DNA of 64,000 nucleotides. Source: Shinisaurus crocodilurus (Eukaryota > Chordata > Lepidosauria > Squamata > Shinisauridae). Under the pieces are notes generated by a model. It did no database searches, was not told where the DNA came from, and saw nothing but the letters and a program-made list of their open reading frames with translations. The number at the start of each line of letters is the position of its first letter. Positions within the stretch are counted from its first letter, which is position 1. Positions 10,566-20,345 of this stretch are shown here, piece after piece. Location of the stretch: the NCBI GenBank assembly GCA_021292165.1, contig CM037880.1, positions 22,032,051 to 22,096,050 on the forward strand, in the 5' to 3' direction. The translations under genes were made by a program, and so were the position numbers.

Positions 10566-10900
10566 CAGGGCTGGGGAACCTACGGCCCAGGGGCCAAATC
10601 TGTCTCCCCTGGAGGCCCAATACAGCCTCCTTCCCCTGGCTGCAGCCCCTTTCCTCCAACCACCAATCATTTGATGGTTTCCCAGCTTTTGTGCAGTTTT
10701 CCCCCATTCTAAAAGGTTGAAATGTCTCTCCTAAGGCTTAGTAACTGGCAGTGAGAGCTTGAAGCTACAATATGGTGATATTTCTGGCATTTTGGCCCCG
10801 CCCCTTTGCCTTCGGCCCCACCCACCTGTGGAACGAGGCCCCCAAGAGCTTCTTGAAAATTGAATTCAGCCCTTGTGCTGAAAGAGGTTCCCCACCCCTG
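10566..10900. mobile_element. Non-autonomous hAT element
   Basis: It begins CAGGGCTGGGGAACCT and ends AGGTTCCCCACCCCTG, good terminal inverted repeats. It is flanked by CTGTAGAC (10558-10565) and CTTTAGAC (10901-10908), a 7-of-8 target duplication. The interior matches the element at 523-885 over long blocks, including the 'ggtttcccagcttttgtgcag' segment. There is no transposase frame. Confidence 0.85.
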
Positions 10901-10908
10901 CTTTAGAC

Positions 10909-11276
10909 ACTTTTGCTTGGATGCTGTCAAGCCAGAGAGAGAACTGTCAAGCAGGTGTCACAGGCCATCAGAGGACTATTGCCAAGCAAAGACGCATCAT
11001 GAACAGAACAATTTCGTAGTGCTTCCTGTTGAGGGGCACCTGTAGCGGACGGGACCCCTCCTTCAAACTGCACACCCTCAATGTGTACTTCGCTCTCACC
11101 AAGTGCCACCTTGCATTGGTCACTTCAGACTTTAAGCTGTCTTAAGCTGTGTTAGCCGATTATGTGTCTTAGGCCTTATATGTCGCTGTTCACCCACATT
11201 TGTTTTATTTGATTACTTGAAGCAGGGTGCCCCTCCGTTAATTCCCTTCTTACTTTCCTGTCAGCAGTCAGACTCT
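10909..11276. other. Unassigned sequence flanking the CR1 insertion
   Basis: No gene is supported. The exact 5' boundary of the CR1 element cannot be fixed because CR1 elements usually leave no clear target duplication. Confidence 0.5.
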
Positions 11277-11714
11277 GACTCCCAGCTGAGCAGGAGCACA
11301 ACAGGAGAGAGGCTCCAGCTGTTTTTGGGACTGTGATAGGCAAGCAGGCTCCCAGAGAGCGAGCGAACAGAGCGAGCGAACAGGAGTTTGGCAGCGGAGT
11401 AGTACAACAACATCTGGAGTGACTCAACTGCAGCTGCAAGGGAAGGGTGTGGCCTGAGAGCTTAAAAGGAGGGGCGAGGCCTGGGAGCTCATTCTGTTCC
11501 TGACTCCCAGATGAGCAGGAGCACAACAGGAGAGAGGCTCCAGCTGTTTTTGGGACTGTGATAAGGCAAGCAGGCTCCCAGAGAGTGAGCGAACAGGGAG
11601 AGCAAACAGGGAGAGCAAACAGGAGTTTGGCAGTGGAGTTCGGCAGGGGAGGTCAAGGGGGAGGTCCCTAAGAAATTTCCTAGAAAGGCAGAAACATAAA
11701 GGGAACAGAGCACT
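11277..11714 (+). promoter_or_regulatory. Tandem 225-bp 5'UTR units of the CR1 element
   Basis: The unit starting 'gactcccag' at 11277 recurs at 11502 with high identity ('gagcaggagcacaacagg', 'ctccagctgtttttgggac'), giving a 225-bp period and about 1.9 copies before the ORF1 start at 11715. Tandem monomers ahead of ORF1 are a known promoter layout in some LINEs. That this array drives transcription is inferred, not shown. Confidence 0.75.
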
Positions 11715-12743
11715 ATGGAAGGAAAGGACTCCGCAGTGGTGGTGACCTGCAATGTGTGTGCAATGTTTGTTTTCCTGCCGGAGATCAACATGGCCTACAC
11801 GTGCAACAAGTGCAAGCTAGTCACGCTGTTGGAAGAAAAGGTCAGAGGACTGGAGCAGCAAGTGTCAACCCTCAGGAACATAAGAGAAAGTGAGGAGTTC
11901 TTAGACAGAACGGTGGATCTACAGCACCAAAGCGTAGAACAGGAGCCAGAAGGGCAACGGCAGGATGAGGCGGAGTCAGAGACTGCAGAGGCAAGGGAAA
12001 ATAACGTAGGGGGAACTCCCTGGAAAAGGGTGACTGTTAGGAGCAGAAGAACTAGAAGACATTCTGCGCCTGTGGAAGCAGTGGAGCTATGGAACCGCTT
12101 CCATGTACTTGAGGACGAGAGCAGAGGACAGCCTGCAGAGGACGAATTACCGGGCACCCAATGTGACAGCGAGCAAGAGGCTGAGGGTCAGTCAAGTGGA
12201 GGCAATCAAACCAAGGCCTACAGCAAGAGGAAGAGAAGAGTACTCGTAGTGGGAGACTCCCTCCTGCAAGGGATCGAAGCCAAAATATGTCGCGAAGACC
12301 CATGGACTCGCCAGGTGTGCTGTCTCCCCGGGGCACGGATTAAGGATGTGTCAGAGCAGCTGCCGAGGCTCATGCAGCCCACCGACACATACCCCTTTCT
12401 TCTCTTCCACGTGGGTACAAATGATACTGCCAAGCAGAGTTACAAAGAAATCACGGCAAACTTTGAAGAGCTGGGAAGGGAACTCAAGAACTTCAGGGCC
12501 CAGATAGTTTTCTCATCCATCCTTCCAGTACTTGGAAGAGGCATAGAAAGGGAAAGAAAAATACTCCGAGTGAATGACTGGCTACGAAGGTGGTGCCGAC
12601 GTGAGGGATTTGGATTCTGGGACCACGGGCTACACTTCCTAGAAGATGGACTTCTGGCAAAGGATGGATTGCACCTCACAAGGACTGGGAAGAATGTGTT
12701 TGGCCACAGCATGAGGAACTTAATCAGGAGGGCTTTAAACTGA
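11715..12743 (+). CDS. CR1 ORF1 protein with SGNH esterase domain
   Basis: An uninterrupted 342-codon frame. The N-terminus has paired cysteines (C12, C15, C30, C33) suggesting a small zinc-binding module, followed by a predicted coiled-coil (about 35-60) and an acidic/Gln-rich linker. Residues about 172-342 form an SGNH-hydrolase-type esterase: the GDS block at 180-182 (S182 nucleophile), the block III motif 'HVGTND' at 232-237, and 'DGLH' at 317-320 with the catalytic Asp/His. CR1 ORF1 proteins are thought to bind element RNA and act in retrotransposition; the esterase role is unsettled. All catalytic blocks remain although ORF2 is dead. Confidence 0.88.
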   Translation: MEGKDSAVVVTCNVCAMFVFLPEINMAYTCNKCKLVTLLEEKVRGLEQQVSTLRNIRESEEFLDRTVDLQHQSVEQEPEGQRQDEAESETAEARENNVGGTPWKRVTVRSRRTRRHSAPVEAVELWNRFHVLEDESRGQPAEDELPGTQCDSEQEAEGQSSGGNQTKAYSKRKRRVLVVGDSLLQGIEAKICREDPWTRQVCCLPGARIKDVSEQLPRLMQPTDTYPFLLFHVGTNDTAKQSYKEITANFEELGRELKNFRAQIVFSSILPVLGRGIERERKILRVNDWLRRWCRREGFGFWDHGLHFLEDGLLAKDGLHLTRTGKNVFGHSMRNLIRRALN

Positions 12744-12781
12744 ATCCAACAGGGGAGGGAGACATAAACTCGGGGGTACCA

Positions 12782-15579
12782 ATGGAAGAAGGCCTCTGTG
12801 CCACAATGGAGAGAACAGCTCCAGTGGTGCCCATTGATAGTCTACCACAAAATGTAGGGGAAAAGTCGGACTATAAAGCACATAGTCTTCGATGTCTCTA
12901 TACCAATGCCCAGAGTATGGGCAACAAACAAGACGAACTTGAACTCTTGATACATGAGGGCAAGTACAACTTGATAGGGATAACTGAAACCTGGTGGGAT
13001 GACTCCCATGACTGGAATACAGCAATTGAAGGGTATAACTTGTTCAAAAGGAACAGAAGCAACAGAAAGGGAGGTGGAGTTGCACTGTATGTTAAAAATA
13101 CGTATCTCTGCACAGAGATACAGGAAGAGGAGCTTGGCAGCCCCATTGAGAGCATCTGGGTTAAAATAAAGGGGGCAAAGAATAAAACGAACATGGCGGT
13201 TGGAGTCTACTACCGACCACCCAATCAAGGAGAAGATGAGGATGAAACTTTTGAAAAGCAAATTGCCATTGTATCAAGGAGGCACGATGTGGTAGTAATG
13301 GGTGACTTCAATTTCCCTGATATCTGTTGGGAGACTTATTCAGCCAAACATGGCCCCTCCAAGAAATTCCTGAGCTGTGCTGCTGATAACTTCCTCCTAC
13401 AGAAAGTGGAGGAAGGAACTAGAGGATCGGCTATCCTTGACCTGATTCTAACCAACAGAGACGAGTTAGTGGATAAAGTGGCAGTTTCGGGAACTCTGGG
13501 GGAAAGTGACCATGTTATACTTGAGTTCTTGATTCTAACGGAAGCAAAAGCTGAGTATAGCCAAACACATACCCTGGATTTTAGGAAAGCCAATTTTAAC
13601 AAACTCAGAACAATGATTAGTAAGATCCCATGGCAAGCAACTCTCATGAGAAAAGGAGCCCAGGAGGGGTGGGAGTTTTTAAAAAAGGAAATTTTAAAGG
13701 CACAATTGCAAACAATTCCCACAAGGAAAAAAGGCAGAGGGCAACAGAAGAAGCCAATGTGGCTTCACAATAAACTCAAAGATGACCTGAAAACAAAAAA
13801 GGACACGTATAGGAAGTGGAAGGAAGGACAGGCTACAAGGGAAGAGTACAGGCAGGTAGCATAGAACTGCAGGAATAGTGTCACAAGAAGGCTAAAGCTG
13901 AGAATGAGCTAAGGTTAGCGAGGAATGCTAAAAGCAACAAAAAAGCTTTCTTCAGATACATGCACGGTAAAAGACAGAAGAAAGAACTGGTGGTTCAACT
14001 ACGCAATGAGGATGGCAAATTGATAACAGAAGACAAAGAAAAGGCAGAAGTGTTCAATTCCTACTTCAGGCTCAGTCTTCTCCCAAAAGAGGGTCTATGA
14101 CCACCCTGGCAAACCTGAAGTGCAGACTGAAGGGGCAGGATTGCAGCTTGAGATTGATAGGCAAATGGTCAAGGAGCACCTGATTGCTCTGAACGAGTTT
14201 AAATCTCCAGGGCCAGATGAGCTGCATCCTAGAGTAATAAAGGAACTGGCAGAAGAACTCTCAGAACCACTGTCTATTATCTTTGAGAAATCATGGAGGA
14301 CAGGTGAAGTGCCAGACGACTGGAGGAGGGCAAATGTTGTTCCCATCTTCAAAAAGGGCAAGAAGGAGGAACCTGGGAACTATAGGCCAGTCAGTCTGAC
14401 ATCAATCCCCGGGAAGATTTTGGAGCAGATTATAAAGAAGTCAGTCTGCAAGCACCTTGAAAACAATGCAGTGATTACTAGAAGCCAGCATGGATTTGTC
14501 AAGAACAAATCCTGCCTGACTAATCTGATCTCATTTTTTGATCGGGTAACCTCCCTTGTGGACTGTGGGAATGCTGTGGACATTATATATCTGGACTTCA
14601 GCAAAGCTTTCGACAAAGTGCCACATGATATCCTGATTAGCAAGCTAGCTAAGAGTGGGCTAGATGGAACAACTATCAGGTGGATCCACAATTGGCTACA
14701 GAATCGGACTCAAAGAGTGCTTATCAATGGTTCCTTCTCAAACTGGGGAGAGGTAACGAGCGGGGTACCACAGGGCTTGCAGATGACACAAAGTTGGGTG
14801 GAACAGCTAATACTCTGGAAGACAGAAACAAAATTCAAAGTGACCTCGATAGGCTGGAGTGCTGGGCTGAAAACAACAGAATGAAATTTAATAGGGATAA
14901 ATGCCAAGTGCTGCACCTACGGAGAGGCAACCAAATGCAGAGTTACAGAATGGGGGACACTTGGCTCAACAATACTACAAGTGGGAAGGATCTTGGAATT
15001 GTGGTAGATCACAAACTGAATATGAGCCAGCAATGCGATGTGGCTGCAAAGAAGGCAAATGCAATTTTGGGCTGCATTAATAGAAGTATAGCTTCCAAAT
15101 CACGGGAAGTGATAATTCCCCTTTACTCGGCACTGGTTAGGCCTCATCTTGAGTACTGCATTCAGTTCTGGGCACCTCACTTTAAGAAGGACATAGACAA
15201 ACTGGAGAGGGTTCAGAGGAGGGCAACAAGGATGATAAAGGGACTGGAAACAAGGCCCTATGAGGAGAGACTGAAAGAACTGGGCATGTTTAGCCTTCAG
15301 AAGAGGAGACTGAGGGGAGATATGATCGCACTCTTCCAGTATTTGAAGGGATGTCACACAGAGGAGGGCCAGGATCTCTTCTCGATCATCCCAGTTTGCA
15401 GGACACGGAATAATGGGCTCAAGTTACAGGAACCTAGATTCCATCTAAACACCAGGAAAAATTTCCTGACTGTCAGAGCAATAAGACAATGGAATCAACT
15501 ACCTAGGGAGGTGGTGGGCTCTCCCACTCTGGAGGCATTCAAGGTGCAGCTGGACAGACATCTGTCAGGGATGCTTTGA
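12782..15579 (+). pseudogene. CR1 ORF2 (endonuclease-reverse transcriptase), disrupted
   Basis: The first 360 codons are open and carry an APE-type endonuclease: 'TNAQS' near the start, 'ITETWW', 'YYRPP', 'GDFNFP' and 'SDH' in the expected order. A stop at 13862-13864 ends the frame. A frame change near 13890 and another near 14075 follow. Reverse transcriptase resumes at 14120 with 'YLDFSKAFDKVPH' (14587-14625). At about 14776 'GVPQG' is joined almost directly to 'FADDTKLGG', so roughly 80 bp between these palm motifs is deleted, with a frame change. The thumb and C-terminal region are open to the stop at 15577-15579. The product cannot be functional. Confidence 0.9.
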
Positions 15580-15662
15580 CCTGGATTCCTGCACTGAGCA
15601 GGGGGTTGGACTCGATGGCCTTGTAGGCCCCTTCCAACTCTACTTTTCTATGATTCTATGAC

Positions 15663-17048
15663 ACTTAGAACTTTGAATAAAAAGGTTGATTTATTGTTCT
15701 AACAAAGTCTCTAAACTGATATTCAACTCAGGCACAGATAACTTGGATTTTCAACAGTTAATTCAAACTTGTTCTTTGCTTAGATTCAGGTTAAAGGCAG
15801 GCAGATGTTATACAGTGCTCTTTGTATCCATTTGGCTTGGTTACTTGAAAGTTACAGTATCAGACTAGGGAACTTAACTGTCCCTCTCACTAGTCCAGAG
15901 TTTCTCCTTCTTCTTCAGACAGAAGGTCCTTCACTCCCTAAGTGGAGACTCCTGTGAATTGTTCTCTACTAACACCTTCACTGTTTGCTTTCTCACAACT
16001 TAGTCACTAGATTTCCTGTCTGAACTCTTCTCTTCAGTACCACCTTTCCCTACCTACTCTACTAACCTTCCACTCCCTCTCTCACTCCAACCCACTCTCT
16101 CCCCAACTGACAACCTGACTCCCTTAACTGTCAACTCCCTGGGGTTCTATGGGCTTCAACCAATCAGAGCCTCTGGAATGTTCAGGTTGGCCCCTCCCCG
16201 GGCTTCCGCCTGTCACTCCGCCACAGATCCAATGTCCGTTTTGGCCAGAGTCACTCTGGAGCCAAAGAAGCCTTCATTGTTCAAGGACTATTCCAAGCTG
16301 TAGCTTCAGCGGCTCACCACATGAGGTAGTAATTTCTGGGTCCCACATTCCTGGTTTGAGCCATGGGATTGCCTGTCAGCCACCCATAATTGTGCACCAA
16401 AATCCAGCAGGAAGAAAAAGGCATGCAGAAACCTATTGCATATGCGCTGTCCTGAGCTGAAGAATCTTATCCAGAGTCAAGAGTGGCATTCATGCTCCAG
16501 TCGCATCATCTTCAATTGCACTAATCAGGGAAGGGAGGACTTGATCCAGCCATCTGCTCCTTCCCTTCACCATCCATATATCTACAAAAGATAAGGCGTC
16601 TCCTTGTCTTTATTTCAGCAGAAAATTCATTTTCGTATATGTTTTGCAGACTGCATATTTGTCATCATGGAATTCTCCACCAAAGAAAGAACTCACAATG
16701 CCCTTAAGGCAACATTCGCTGCCAGGCTGAATGAGATGTCTATATCATTCTCGTCCCGTCCCCCCCCAGCAGGAAGTATAGGTACAGGGTGACACTAGAG
16801 GAAATCAGAAGTAATTACATGAGATAGAATATCTCCCGTACCACTGCTGAACTTTATGCTGGCACGGCATACCTGACTGTATCCCACTGATATAAACAGA
16901 TGCATTGGTTTTACCTGCCTTGTTACATCAAGTCTTAAACAGGGCATTCACATAAGCTGATGTAATTGCACTAGAGAGGAGACACATAACACACCAACAC
17001 TATACTCATTTATTTGCCTTTGATTTCAGAGGAACCCATCCTAGGAAT
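15663..17048. other. Unassigned sequence downstream of CR1
   Basis: The segment 15663-16200 is pyrimidine-rich on the + strand, and 16149-16460 is an open frame without recognisable domains. The base composition suggests an old, unidentified repeat (possibly an LTR or a LINE remnant in reverse). No gene is supported. Confidence 0.4.
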
Positions 17049-17228
17049 TTAGGAAGCTGCCTTATACTGATTCAGACCATTGGTCCGTCTAGCCCTGTGT
17101 TGTCAACACTGACTGGCAGCAATGGCTCTCCAGGGTTCCAGGCAGCAGCTTTTCCTAGCCCTACCTGGAGATGCCAAGGACTGAACCTGGGATCTTCTAC
17201 ATGCAAAGCATGTGCTCTCCCATTGCAG
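17049..17228 (-). repeat. tRNA-Ala-headed SINE with CR1-like tail
   Basis: On the minus strand it starts in a tRNA-like head containing 'gctttgcatgtag' and a B-box-like 'ggttcagtcc', and ends 'gaatcagtataaggcagctt'. The layout matches copies at 30775, 33925, 36491, 50136, 56938 and 58361. Confidence 0.8.
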
Positions 17229-17249
17229 CGTGTGTAGGGTATATGTGGC

Positions 17250-17446
17250 CAACATTTTGAATATGCAACGCACGCCCCCTCAGCAGTTGTTGTGTCGTGT
17301 GTACCCAGTGAGCGTGGCTTATGCGAGGGTTAAGCAATAGTCGGTTTTAAGATTTTTGTTTAACTCTCGCATAACCCACACTCACCGGGTTTCCACAACA
17401 TGACAACCTCCAAGTGGGGGCTGGGTGTGCAATATGGCACCCGCGG
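17250..17446. mobile_element. Palindromic MITE
   Basis: The left arm runs 'gaatatgcaacgcacgccccc...gtacccagtgagcgtggcttatgcgagggttaa'. The right arm is its inverse: 'ttaactctcgcataacccacactcaccgggt...gggctgggtgtgcaatat'. The arms are about 80 bp with a ~20-bp centre. No clear target duplication was found. Confidence 0.7.
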
Positions 17447-18344
17447 GCACCAAGACTCGTCATGGGTTAAATAGCCCATTATGAGCCACAGCGTGTCATG
17501 CGAACCTGGTCTTTGTGAATTGTTTTCCATAATGTACTGCAAGTTATGTGGATTGTGAATACTGAAGAGATATACCACTATTGGTTTATTTAAAAGTGCA
17601 ATTTTTGCTCCAAAATTCTATTCCCTAGTATAGATTTAAGATGTGTCTGTGTGTTTAAATGTTGCTACTGTTTATACTGAGTGCCAGAAAGAAAAGCCAT
17701 GACTCAATTCCAACATAATGTTTTACGTACAAGGGATACCTTTGAAATTATATTCTGTGGGTGCATACATATGAATATACTGGAGTCATTATTATTTTTT
17801 TCAACACCCATGTTTTGCAAGCCATCAAGTAGACAGTCACCCAAGGCATTGCAGGCCTATTAATTTACCATGAAAATTTAACAATGTGCATATTAAATCA
17901 TTATTAAATCCTTCTTTCCTCCCATCAGCTAAAAAAAAAAAAAACATTTGCACTGCTATCTTTTCCAACTTCACTTGGACATCCGTCGTTTTGATTTCAA
18001 TGAGACTTATTCCCAAGTTGCGCCACACATGCATGCATTATTGTCACTTGATTTCTGTACACTCAATAACTTATATCTGATGTAATATGAAAGTTCTGCC
18101 TGTGGTGATATGAAAGTTCTGCCTGTGACAACCCATTCATACATGCAAGTTTATACAACACTTGCTGCTGTGGCCATTAAGTGATGAGCATGCATGTGTA
18201 AACCTGCCCCAAGTGCGCTTTGGATCATGGTCTTCAATCGCAGCTTCTTCTTCTTTTTTTATCGCCGCTGAGCTGTGTGTTTTGTTTCAGACTGGGAAAG
18301 CCATCTTCTTTAAAGCAACATACACTGGAACAATCCTCTGCACC
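17447..18344. other. Unassigned AT-rich sequence
   Basis: No supported gene or repeat family. It contains a 14-A run near 17931-17944 and short stop-rich open frames only. Confidence 0.5.
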
Positions 18345-18640
18345 AGGACCAACCCTGCCATTAGGCAAAATGAGACAACCGCCTCAGGCGGCAGATGCCT
18401 GGGGTAGCTGTGATACCGCCCCCCCCTCGCATGCCATTCCCCTGTCTTAGTCTGTCCAGCACGCCTTAAACTAGTCTGCTGCCTTCAGGCGCGGTGGCAG
18501 ATGCTGCCCGTTGCTGCTAGCGTTGAAGTAAGACTCAACCGCCAGTCCAGTTAGCTTGTATAGTTGGAATGGAAGGGGGCACCATTTTGTGCTTTGCCTC
18601 ACGCAGCAAATGGTCTTGGGCTGGGGCTGGCCTGTGCTCT
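18345..18640. mobile_element. Possible DNA transposon remnant
   Basis: The segment from 'aaccctgccattaggcaaaatgag' (18351) to 'tttgcctcacgcagcaaatg...ggctggcct' (about 18632) has loosely inverted ends and a GC-rich centre ('cctcaggcggcagatgcc'), a pattern seen in short hAT-like elements. It is weakly supported. Confidence 0.35.
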
Positions 18641-18948
18641 GCATGAGTGAATTCAGAGTAAGTAAATTCAGTGGAACTTCCTTTCGAATAAACGTGCATG
18701 GGACTGCACTGCATGTTGCCTAAGGCATCGTATATCCTCATAAGATTGTCCTCATTCATAACTTTTCACAGGAAGCATGATGAAATAACTTCACCAGGTC
18801 CAAAGCAACTGTATAATGTTGGGGTAACATATTGGAATTTTAAAGGCAAGGTTATCTAATAAAATCTCAGCATGGTTCACAAAAAGCTCACATAAGAACT
18901 ATTGGTTGCAATGAGAGCTGCCCTTTTTAAAGAGAGAGAGAGAGAGCG

Positions 18949-18983
<35 letters not shown>

Positions 18984-20040
18984 CTATGATTATTTGCATA
19001 CATTTACATGTGTTAAAAAGCACAGCCATTCAAAAGAGACAAGGGCTCACTTTACCAAGACAAACTCCCAGTATCATATGATTGAGTGACAGTTCAGCAC
19101 AAAGGCTGATTGAAAAACTTTATAGGTCCCCTCCATTCATTTCCCATTGTGGGGGGGGGGGGGAGATGACAGCAGGTCAGCTAAGGATGTCTTTGGTCAT
19201 TCCCTTTGCCAATTTTATTTAATTATTGATTCATTAATTATTATTATTTTAAACCAAACCCTGCAAATCTTTCAAGTGCTTTTACTGGAGGCAAAAGAAG
19301 GGGAAAAAACACCACATGTGACATGCATCATAGTCTAGCACAGTCACAGAGGTTCACTTAAAAGACATTAGGGGATCCCCCACCCCCCCCGCCTCCAGTT
19401 TGTTAGAAGAAGCAGGCAAACTGATTCAGCAAAGCGACACATACCGGTACATACTTCTCGTAACCAGTCTTGCATCAAGGCATGTCAGCAGGCATTCCAT
19501 AGCAGCTGTGACAATAGTAACACATCCTTTCAGCCTAATAGGTCCTGAGCTCTCTCTTTTGTCTGCTGATTAACTGCTCTATTCAACGACCAGGCCTCTA
19601 ATTGCATGCTACTTATAGTCCCCCTACATTACTGTAAGAATTAATGAGACACAATTACAGCTCCCAGAAAACGTAGGCCCTGAGCTAGCTGCAAAGCACT
19701 CTAGCTGAATGGGAACGCCCCAGAAGAAAAAGGGAAAAATCCAGCCCATTGTCCACAGGAAGCAGAATGGGGGTTTGGGGGGGGTGGATGTTGTTAAAAT
19801 TTTGTATTTATTTGAAGCTATTTCATAATTAGGCCTTAGAAACTTGTGGGGATGGTGGGGGAGGAGAAAATGAAAGTTTGTGGTAGTGTTGCAGGGTTGG
19901 GGGAAGACTTGCAAATTGGCCTTCCGTAACAAAAATTAAAGTAGAGGTGAAGAGACACAGAACATTCTGATATAGGGAGGAAATGCCAGTCCTGTGCAGA
20001 TATCTCCAGAGCACGTCACAAAGTCCAAACCATAGCCCAT
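18641..20040. other. Unassigned sequence, partly unique
   Basis: No gene is supported. It contains the GA microsatellite (18930-18980) and G-runs near 19149. The portion 19380-19700 looks unique and could include conserved regulatory DNA, though nothing in the sequence alone proves this. Confidence 0.45.
18930..18980. repeat. (GA)n microsatellite
   Basis: A nearly uninterrupted run of AG dinucleotides with one 'cgca' interruption. Confidence 0.95.
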
Positions 20041-20345
20041 TTTGTGGATCACAACAAGCCAAGGATTTTTCCAAACTTGGGTGGTTGTGAAGTGAGAGCT
20101 AGCAAGGGAGCATGCGGCTGGCTCCCACCGCCTGCTCGCTCCCACCCTGGGTTGTTAGCGTTGTGTGGGAACAGGGAACTCTGGGTCCTTCAGGTAGAGA
20201 TAACCCAGAGTTGGAACCCAGGGTTTGTACTTACAGTGGGAGTGATCAGGTGGCGGGAGCCAGTCTGCTCGCTCGTTCTCTCTCACTTCAAAACCCAGGG
20301 TTTAAAAAAATATATCCCTACGTTATTGTGATGTGCGAATTGGGC
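20041..20345. mobile_element. Possible DNA transposon remnant
   Basis: The block contains inverted 'aacccagag/ctctgggt' and 'ctcccaccctgggttgtt' pieces and ends near 'gatgtgcgaattgggcc'. The style resembles the larger inverted-repeat element at 55971-56878. No duplication was found. Confidence 0.35.

Larger units (their letters stand above)
11277..15662 (+). mobile_element. Near full-length CR1 LINE
   Basis: About 4.4 kb contains, in order, a 5'UTR of roughly two 225-bp units, ORF1 (zinc-binding cysteines plus esterase), ORF2 (endonuclease plus reverse transcriptase, disrupted), and a short 3' end. It terminates in two overlapping copies of the CR1-type motif 'ctatgattctatga' (15648-15662). 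The architecture and the absence of a poly(A) tail are characteristic of CR1. ORF2 carries several frame-breaking lesions and an internal deletion, so this copy cannot move by itself. Confidence 0.92.

Noticed and set aside
15663..16640. Possible LTR or gene remnant downstream of CR1
   Set aside because: No paired LTR, primer-binding site or coding domain could be seen, so it is left unassigned.
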